Assembly (NCBI GenBank): GCA_022592435.1 | Contig: JABYQS010000067.1 | Coordinates: 1-64,000, forward strand | Source of the DNA: Cerioporus squamosus | Lineage: Eukaryota > Basidiomycota > Agaricomycetes > Polyporales > Polyporaceae | Direction: 5' to 3' | DNA: 64,000 nt | In this document: positions 57,218 to 64,000 of the stretch, one piece after another | How the letters are laid out: each line of letters starts with the position of its first letter | Position numbering within the stretch: the first letter of the stretch is position 1 | Notes under the pieces: generated by a model | Databases searched by the model: none | What the model was told of the DNA's origin: nothing | The model's input: only the letters and a program-made list of their open reading frames with translations | Program-made: the position numbers and the translations under genes

Positions 57218-57970
57218 CTTCCGGACGTGCATCCGTTGGGTCATTTCCCCTCCTGGATCCTCGCCCTCCACCATCGCTGGCCTCCCAGATACACGCAGAC
57301 GTGTTGCATCCCGCCCACTCGAGCTCCTCCGCACTGCGCCAAAGTCCCGCAACTGGCTCCCAGGTCGGCAGAATACGACATGCAAGATTTTCCGGGCTGG
57401 CGCGTCGGAACTGCGTATCGTCTCCCGGACTGCGCCGAAGTGTTTCAAGTACCTCGTCCCGAGGCTTTCGTCACGGTACGTGCAGCACCTCCCGGTCGTG
57501 TTGCGCCAACGTATCCGGGCTGCTTGACGTCGTCTCCCAGCTATCTCCCACCAAGGATGTTCGAAGCTCGGTATGTGTCCTTCCCTGACTGTGCGCAGCT
57601 TAGACTTACTTGTACCGCGCCTTTGGTAGCCTTTCGAGCCGTCGCTGGCGGCACGAACGTCGGCCGCGAGCATCTTCGCGCTCCCGGGTTGATCACAAGT
57701 GTCTCCCGGCTATCCCGGGATGTCTCGGCGTATCTGGGCGCGTCAGGATCTGCGTCACGATGTACACCTTCTCCCCTCGACTTCAAACTATACTACGCAC
57801 CTGTCCTCTCTCCGCTGCACGTCCATACGACGATTACGCTCCCGGACTGTGTTGGTCTGCATAGACTGGGCTCCCGGACATGTCGCCTAGCAATCTGGGT
57901 TTATCATTCCAGTCCACGAAGAGGCTTCGCTGTGAGCCTCCCGGCACGACTCTCCCGAGCATCTTCGAAA
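57218..57970. repeat. Cluster of CTCCCGG-type words
   Basis: CTCCCGG or close variants (CTCCCAG, TTCCGG, TCCGGG) occur at about 57,221, 57,358, 57,391, 57,424, 57,492, 57,519, 57,533, 57,690, 57,708, 57,839, 57,874 and 57,939, all on the plus strand, often followed by GAC or CTAT. Spacing is irregular. It may be an eroded tandem repeat. Confidence 0.4.
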
Positions 57971-58316
57971 GCGCGAGCCTGCAACCAATCAGATTGCGCC
58001 GCCAGAGCGTGAAGCTCCAGTCGAGGCTCAGTACTGGGAGGCTCGTTGCGGGTGTCAGCAAGCATGTGAGAGAGTGGTGGTTCAGGTCGCGCGGCGATCC
58101 CGATTCAGTAACCTAAGCGCTCGCGAGTCGCTGATGTCGGGCACATTCAAGCGGCCGTGTAGTGCCGTCCGTCCGTCGTATTTTAGAGCTGTACTAGATA
58201 CATGATTGCAATGAAACACACGACCCTATGCTCCTGCCCCATCTGACGAGCTCCCGTCCAGGTCCCTGGTCCTCCCTCCGTCCCCGCCGACGCGCCCGCC
58301 ACCTACGCCGCGCGAG

Positions 58317-58394
58317 ACGGCTGCCCGATACGTACACACGAGACTGCTATGGATAACGGCTGCCCAATACGTGCACACAAGACTGCTGTGAACG
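58317..58394. repeat. 39-bp tandem repeat next to the duplication junction
   Basis: Two units start with ACGGCTGCCC at 58317 and 58356. They share GATACGTACACACGAGACTG against AATACGTGCACACAAGACTG, so they differ at several bases. The array is about 140 bp before the junction at 58532/58533. Confidence 0.8.
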
Positions 58395-58434
58395 AGACTG
58401 AGGCATTCGATTGATCTGGGAGTCTGCGCCTTAT

Positions 58435-59724
58435 ATGGCCGGCGCCATGACTCCTGCACACTCCCCCTCCTTTTCGCCCTCGCGCGGCCATACTCAGGCC
58501 AGCAATGCGACCCATCGATTCTCCGCCCCCTCGAAGAAGCAAGCGATCTCGGACGTAGAGCTGCAAATCGAGCAGCGGGAACACGAGATCACTACTCTGA
58601 AGAAGGAGAAGGTCGCAGCTGAGAACCAAGCCGCAAACTTGGAGAAGCAGAACGAGTGGATCGCTGAGGAGAAGGAGTAAGCTTCGTCCAATCTAATGTT
58701 TACTTAACTATCCGCTGACTGTCGTTTAGACAATTCGGGAAGTCCGGCACCCCATATGACTTCAAGAAAGCGGACATCAACCAGCTGAGAAGCAAGGCGC
58801 AGGAGCTCGAGAACCAACAGAAGGGTATGAAGAAGAAAGTCAACCCCAAGTCGGCTCACATGCTCGAAGAGTGCGTTCCTTGCGTGTACGCTGAACGTGT
58901 TGCTGACAAAGTGGATCAGTGTGGAGAAGAACGAGACCCAACTCAACAAGATGATCCAACAAGTGCTCAGCGACAAACAGCGGATGTTGGAGACCATCGA
59001 CAACCTCGACCGCCACAAGCGGGAGGCTGTGGAGACGACTTGGACGAAGGTCAACGGGTACGTCGTTCCACCACCGGCTCCCCTCTGCCACCTTGCGCCC
59101 CCAGGCTGACATCCATGCTCTGTAGTGACTTCGGTGCTATCTTCGCGGAGCTCCTCCCAGGCAACTTCGCCAAGCTGCAGCCGCCAGAGGGTCAGGACCT
59201 CATGCAGGGTCTCGAGGTCAAGGTCCGCTTGGGCACTGTATGGAAGCAGTCTCTCACGGAGCTCAGTGGTGGTCAGCGGTGAGTCTCCATCTATGCGCAC
59301 ACGACATGCTTGTTCGAGTTTTTCCGCCCGTACTCCTTCCCACCGCGCCCACGTTCCTGACCCTGCTCGCTGACACGGCTTCCCCAGGTCACTTATCGCG
59401 CTCTCCCTGATCATGTCCCTGCTGCAGTTCAAGCCCGCGCCGATGTACATCCTGGACGAGATTGACGCCGCCCTGGACCTGTCGCACACGCAGCACATCG
59501 GCCAGCTCTTCCGCACGCGCTTCAAGGGCTCGCAGTTCATCGTCGTCTCGCTCAAGGAGGGCCTCTTCACGAACGCGAACGTCCTCTTCCGCACGCGCTT
59601 CCGCGACGGGACGTCTATCGTCGAGCGCACTGCGAACCGCTCGGCGTCGGCGCTGTACCAGAGCGCCGCGGGCCGCCATGAGGACGACGAGAACGTGCCG
59701 CCGGGGCGGAGGGCCAGGCGGTAG
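58435..59724 (+). CDS. Chimeric SMC2 C-terminal half at the duplication junction
   Basis: Five exons (58435-58676, 58730-58870, 58920-59057, 59126-59278, 59388-59724) would encode 336 residues. The first 32 come from DNA left of the junction (ATG at 58435, [20 protein letters not shown] and on) and join in frame to the last 304 residues of SMC2. All SMC2 splice sites, the stop, [11 protein letters not shown] and [12 protein letters not shown] are kept; Walker A, hinge and N-terminal half are absent, so it could not work as an SMC by itself. If made, it might compete with SMC2 for partners of the C-terminal head half. Whether any promoter drives it is unknown; the simplest reading is an untranscribed 5'-truncated duplicate that stays open by recency. 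Confidence 0.6.
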
Positions 59725-60073
59725 TGTGCAGGCTGTCGGTGCTAGGCTTGCTTCGCTTTCGTTCGCTGTTCGCTGAGATCCTTCTAGCTCGTGTATTACT
59801 GCTTGGTTGCGCCGGCCCCGAGGGCCATGATGACAGCGATGTGTACTTTACCTCTTGTTGTACTAGGATAGTGTAGAGTCTGATTCCCGCCGCTTCCGTT
59901 CGCTTCTCCAGTTGCGCTTTGGCAGCATCCCGTCGAAGTCTGTTGGAGGGACCATCCAGGAGAGGTGGTGCGTAGAGCAGCTCCATGTGCGTCCGGTCTC
60001 TACGGACATGGCTTGGCATATGCGTCCTCGTTCCGCGCAGGGATAACGTATATGTCAAAGTCGAGGATTGATA

Positions 60074-60541
60074 TTACTGCACCAGAAGTGTAACAGCCAT
60101 CGCAATACAGGCCATGGCGACGTAGGGAGAAAGGCGCTCTCCTGCGCAGCGGTACCGGATCGACAGTGACGGCGCGCGCGAATCGTTGAAGTGAGGGAGG
60201 CCATCGTTCAGTACTGGGAGGCCTCACAGATGACTAGTAACTGGCTCACCTATGCGAGCAGACATCCAGAATAAGCCCAGGAACCTGTGCATGCGCGAGA
60301 CAACCAAGACTGTAAGCACTGACGTTTCGCGGGATGGGGCGCGGGGAACGGCGGACATGGACGTACCCCTCCTTGTTCCGGTCGATGAGGCGCGGCGCGA
60401 CAGCACGAACGTACGTGCATGTGCAGATGAGGAGAAGGATGACGAGCAGGAGGGATTGGAAGTTGAATAAAGCCGACTGTACGACGACAGACATATGGGG
60501 TTTCCGAGCGTGTTATGCCAGAGATTCGTAGCACGCACCAT
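60074..60541 (-). CDS. KSH1: Kish/TMEM167 family Golgi membrane protein, copy 2
   Basis: The second copy of KSH1 keeps all four coding exons, all splice sites and the ATG-only first exon (60541-60539). The predicted 71-residue protein is identical to copy 1: the differences I can see are a silent GAA/GAG change before the second intron and the stop codon (TAA instead of TGA). Intron 2 has changed more, including a one-base indel. This suggests the copy is, or was until recently, under selection, or that too little time has passed to tell. Confidence 0.88.
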
Positions 60542-63500
60542 GGCTCTCCAACTGCTCACACAGCTCCTTCAGTATGCACCTAGTAGCTCTCCAGATTTCC
60601 TTGACGTCGTGAGATTCGTAGATGTTGTGGCAGACGAGATGAAGGTCGTGGACAAGACGCTGTTGCGGACATTGCGACACGACCTGGACAGAGACGAGAC
60701 GGTCTCCCGAGTTCGATCAATCGTTGACGTCACGCGCTCTCGCTCTTGCTCTCTTCTGTCCCTGGCTCTCGTCGTCGCGCGCTCCTCTCCCTGGGGCCGC
60801 TCGCCAGCTGGACTCTATCAGAAGCGTCTCTCTCAGCTTGCCACTCGCACTCGCACTCGCTCGAGCATAGTCGCTCATGCGCCGGACGGTCTTCGCAGTG
60901 AGCTCTGCCCCGTATACGCTCAGAGCACGTCCCACGGCGGGTGTCCCAAGTATGCCAAGCGATTCTCGATGTGCAGCTAGGAGGGACGCACACACTTCGG
61001 ACTGTCAGTCCTGTCGTCTCTGCAACCGTCTCGACTCGCAGCCCCTCAAGCCACGACTGTGCGCACACCATAGGCCCATAGAAGTACACACAGTGCGTTC
61101 CCTACGCGCTGCTTACGGAAATTCGCTCACTTCTGCCCCTCGCACCAGCTCGCACCGTATACACACTGTCTGATACTGAACACCCCACCCCTGCGCTCGA
61201 CGGCCGTCTTGTGTGCGCTCCCGAGTCCGCCCTGTTATGTATCACGCCAGGGTGCGCATTCCAATCACCTTGGCGCCATCGGATCGATTTCAATTTGCAT
61301 CTCGCCATCCAAACCGTGACACTCCTAGACGATCTGTCCTCCCCAGCCGCGGCTCGTCAGTCAAGCAGACAGCCGAGTCTCTCTCCATACCCCGCGCCGC
61401 ACTCGTCGATTAGGAAGTCCACCCCCTCCGAATCGCGCACGCCGACGCATGTCCCGGGATCTCGTGTATTGCCGTTGGTCGAGCTGACAGAAGCTCTATA
61501 CAAACTACGCCTCAACAGCGCGCCGAGATCGCTCAAGAGGCCCAATACGGTGCATCCCCACTCTGCTGCCGCCGCTCGCCCGCGGCGCTCTTCCCCCTTG
61601 TCCATCACGACGGCCGTTCTCTTGCTTCCGCCGCGACTCCCGCCTTCCCAGCAATCCGATGCCGGGTCCTGCATAGCGTCCCACTCACGGCGCAATCGGA
61701 AATCAGCCACGCAGAACGAATCGTCCGCAGCAGGGAGTGCACACCGACATTAGCAGTGTATGCGAGGAAGCCGTACGCATGCTGCCTTCTCCTGGAAGGT
61801 TTCGATCTGCAAACAGATCACGACCTCGCACACCCACTCCGTCCTCAGCGTATCGCACTTCGCTGCAAGTCAAAGGCCCGCGAATCCGCCTCAGGAGGAC
61901 GAGGCGCGCTGAGTCTCAAACGCAGTGTGCGCGCCTGCAAGCCAGCTGTTTCGGGAGACGTACGCGACCTCGAAACACGTCGCCCCACACGGAGGTGCTG
62001 ATGCCGCATACTCCGGGACACCTGCGCACCCCCTCGGCACGACTGGCGGCCGGGAGCGTACACTGCGGACTACTATTCGTGCATCAGCTTTGTCGACAGC
62101 TCTCAATATATTTTCTTCCCTCCCGAAGCTGAGAGCCTGAACAGTCGGTCAGCATGTGGCGAAGTCCGCGCGCGCGCACAAATGACCATACTCAGCGATC
62201 TTGACCGATGCGTTGCGACAGACAGGACCTTCTCGATCCTGAAGGAGCCTTTCCGTGAGTCTCGTCACACTCACTCGCACATGAATGAATGCTTACGCGC
62301 GCTCTATTTGTGCATGATTCCGCAAGTGTTTCTTGAATTGTTGAGTCCTCATGAATGGTCTGGGACAAGACGCAAAGTGAGCAAACCCAAGTACCCGCGA
62401 TGGCCGGAAGACGGCTTATGGAGAAGGTGAGTTCCCTTGCACTACCGCGGAACGTCCCTGATGACTGTCGTGATGTCGCACCAGTGCATGCGGGGGTCAT
62501 CTTGCGGCTGCTCAGCACGGGAGCCGCTACCTGGGAGAAGAAGAGACGCGGTCAGCAAGAGCCTCTGACCCGGAACGACGGAGAAGGGCACGCCTCCAGC
62601 GCGTCCGATGTGGTCGACCACTCACCAGGATCCCTTCTAACGAGTACGAGATACCGGCAGACAAACGACGAGCAGGAGGGGATGAGAGCGGCGAGGCGAT
62701 TGAAGATGGGAGAGTCGCGTCGGGAGCGGCAAGGACGCTGCTGACGCGTAGCACTCACAGGACAGGCTTATAGCCACATCGCCTGCTCCCGCTGACGTGT
62801 CTCTGCATGCCACCGAGTACCCGGACGCGCCTACGTTCCACGGACATCCCGCTCGGAGTCCGGACCTCAGCACGCCGCTCGACATCGCACGCCGGTGCAG
62901 TGTGCTTCCATCTTCAAGCGTCCTCTGTCAGCTCGAAGCTCGTCCCCAGTGCTCCCTGCGAGACCGGTCGCGATGAAGTCGAGTGATACACTGGTAGCGG
63001 CGAGAGATGGAACCTCTCTGGCGACGGCACGCTGACCCCATGAAACGCTACTCACCGAGCACCAGGTGTTTCCGATGCAACCCCGGGCATCAGCGCGGCG
63101 GCGTCCTTCTCGTCAAGAGCCGCGGCCCGCAGACTTGCTGTCCCACAGACGTGCAGGATGTGTCGCAAGCTGACCGCTGTGTCTGGTACGTGACTGTTTT
63201 CAAATTTAACGTTCCCGGGAGGGTTCAATGCTCATAATTTCGCCATCAGACGGGAAGACGAACTGCCTGTTCAGTCGTCGCTCCAGGTCGCACGTCTCTA
63301 CTCGGACGTTCGCGTCGGACAATGACTCGGAGGTCTTCGAGAGGTGCGTCATGCGAGTGTTCGCTGCTTTGTTGAACTGGCTAATTGCGACCGGTGCTCT
63401 CAGGAGTCTGGGGCACCTCGTGCTGCTTCTCCCAGAGGAGGCTTCAGGATCGCTGAGTTCGGTCCTTTGGATGAAACGCACGCTGGGGTCCGGGAGCCGG

Positions 63501-64000
63501 TGTCGCTGAACGTGTTCCATCGCTACGACTTGCCCTTTCTGCCCTCGAGACTCAAGATTGAACCGAAACGATTCGGGCGCGGATAGGGAACGTCGCGAGG
63601 GATGCGTACGTTTAGATCGAGTCTCCACATTCAGTAGGTGCTTCGTCATACGCACAGCATGCATGGATTGATCTGAGCCATGACGGGTCTTCTCACAGGG
63701 AGGAGAGCCTGCCCTCACGCTTGAACATTCCCGGGAGACGGACCAGAAGACAGACGACGAACGGCGGTCCAAGTGGCGCACACCGGGAAGCTACCAGTTC
63801 CGAGACTGCGCGGACTTCAGCGCGGCGGACGTCTAGCTTGCCTGTGAGAGTCTCCCAGCTACTGCATTTCATCGCTCATGCCGGTGTCTGTGTCGTATCC
63901 AGCGCGTTCAAAGCACTAGGCCTCCGCCGACAGTCAGCCCAACGACTGACTTGTAGAGAACACGCAGCGCTCTGCAGCTTGTTCCGAAGGCCAGCTGCAT
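60542..64000. other. C-rich region of unit 2 without recognised genes
   Basis: Repeats 52,643-56,070 of unit 1 with about 1-2 percent substitution and small indels. Nothing further can be assigned. The 82-residue frame at 62182-62430 and the 191-residue minus frame at 63781-63206 are kept from unit 1 with a few amino-acid changes. Confidence 0.5.

Larger units (their letters stand above)
52643..58434. other. C-rich region of unit 1 without recognised genes
   Basis: The plus strand is rich in C and T. Many open frames exist on both strands but none has known domains, and most lack coherent splicing. The longest are 193 residues at 55850-55269 (minus) and 301 residues at 57107-58012 (plus). 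A plus-strand pair of frames around 55,297-55,655 could be joined by a 59-bp intron with good borders (GTGCGT...TCTCAG) and is kept in unit 2 with a few amino-acid changes; it may be a real but unidentified small gene. The left end contains the KSH1 promoter. Confidence 0.45.
50633..58532. repeat. Tandem duplication, unit 1 (7,900 bp)
   Basis: Starts inside SMC2 exon 11 with GAAGAAGCAAGCGATCTC and ends where the same words start again at 58533. It holds the SMC2 3' end, KSH1 copy 1 and about 5.8 kb without a recognised gene. Against unit 2, the SMC2 part differs by roughly ten substitutions in 1.2 kb, with small indels further on, so the offset moves from 7,900 to about 7,930. Confidence 0.95.
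58533..64000. repeat. Tandem duplication, unit 2 (cut by window end)
   Basis: Matches unit 1 from 50633 to about 56,070 in the same order and orientation. Differences include a 4-nt loss near 60,674, a 10-nt gain that repeats AGCTCGCACC near 61,147, a 6-nt gain near 61,292 and a 19-nt gain near 63,165. The right end of the unit lies beyond the window. Confidence 0.95.

Noticed and set aside
57107..58012. 301-residue frame as a protein-coding gene
   Set aside because: No homology, biased composition and repeated peptides from the C-rich words; reported only as a pattern.
58533..64000. Second unit as a pure assembly duplicate
   Set aside because: Differences of about 1 percent plus several indels are too many for a copied contig; haplotype mis-joining remains possible and is listed as a check.

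Overview
This window is nuclear DNA of a filamentous basidiomycete, most likely an Agaricomycete of the white-rot (polypore-like) type. The reasons are genes cut by many 48-100 bp introns with CTRAY branch sites, GC-rich coding sequence, a basidiomycete-type laccase with all four copper signatures, and families that are common or expanded in these fungi: FunK1 kinases, DUF6535 membrane proteins, DUF262 proteins and CCCH/TPR proteins.

Layout. 1-8.7 kb: a partial minus-strand gene, a 5'-truncated FunK1 kinase, a small membrane-protein gene between two oppositely oriented tRNA-Phe genes, and a full-length FunK1 kinase. 8.7-21 kb: secreted S1/P1 nuclease, hexose-type transporter, tRNA-Thr, prefoldin subunit 5, a PIN-domain gene and an F-box gene. 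21-29 kb: a tandem pair of large minus-strand genes, each with two related alpha/beta domains, TPR-like helices and two CCCH zinc fingers; each copy carries lesions the other lacks. 30-37 kb: a degenerate trypsin-like protein, a DUF262 gene and a divergent MAD1 gene. 38-46 kb: laccase, tRNA-Glu, an anion:cation symporter and a DUF6535 gene. 47-64 kb: the condensin gene SMC2, whose last 1.2 kb begins a 7.9 kb segment that is repeated in tandem and runs off the window end.

The duplicated segment holds the 3' end of SMC2, a complete hidden 71-aa KSH1 (Kish/TMEM167) gene whose first coding exon is only the start codon, and about 5.8 kb of C-rich DNA with no gene I can identify. Because the breakpoint lies inside an SMC2 exon, the second copy is a 5'-truncated SMC2. 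It has picked up an in-frame upstream ATG, so it could encode a 336-aa chimera with the SMC signature and Walker B motifs but no Walker A.

Housekeeping functions (SMC2, MAD1, prefoldin, KSH1, four tRNA genes) are interleaved with secretory and nutritional genes (laccase, S1/P1 nuclease, two MFS transporters) and lineage-expanded genes. Several otherwise intact genes show single-base frameshifts (laccase signal peptide, DUF6535 C-terminus, TPR-CCCH copy A). These are either real decay or residual indel errors in the assembly; sequence alone cannot tell which. Exon borders were chosen from GT/AG (once GC/AG) sites, reading frame and family conservation, and none has been checked against transcripts.
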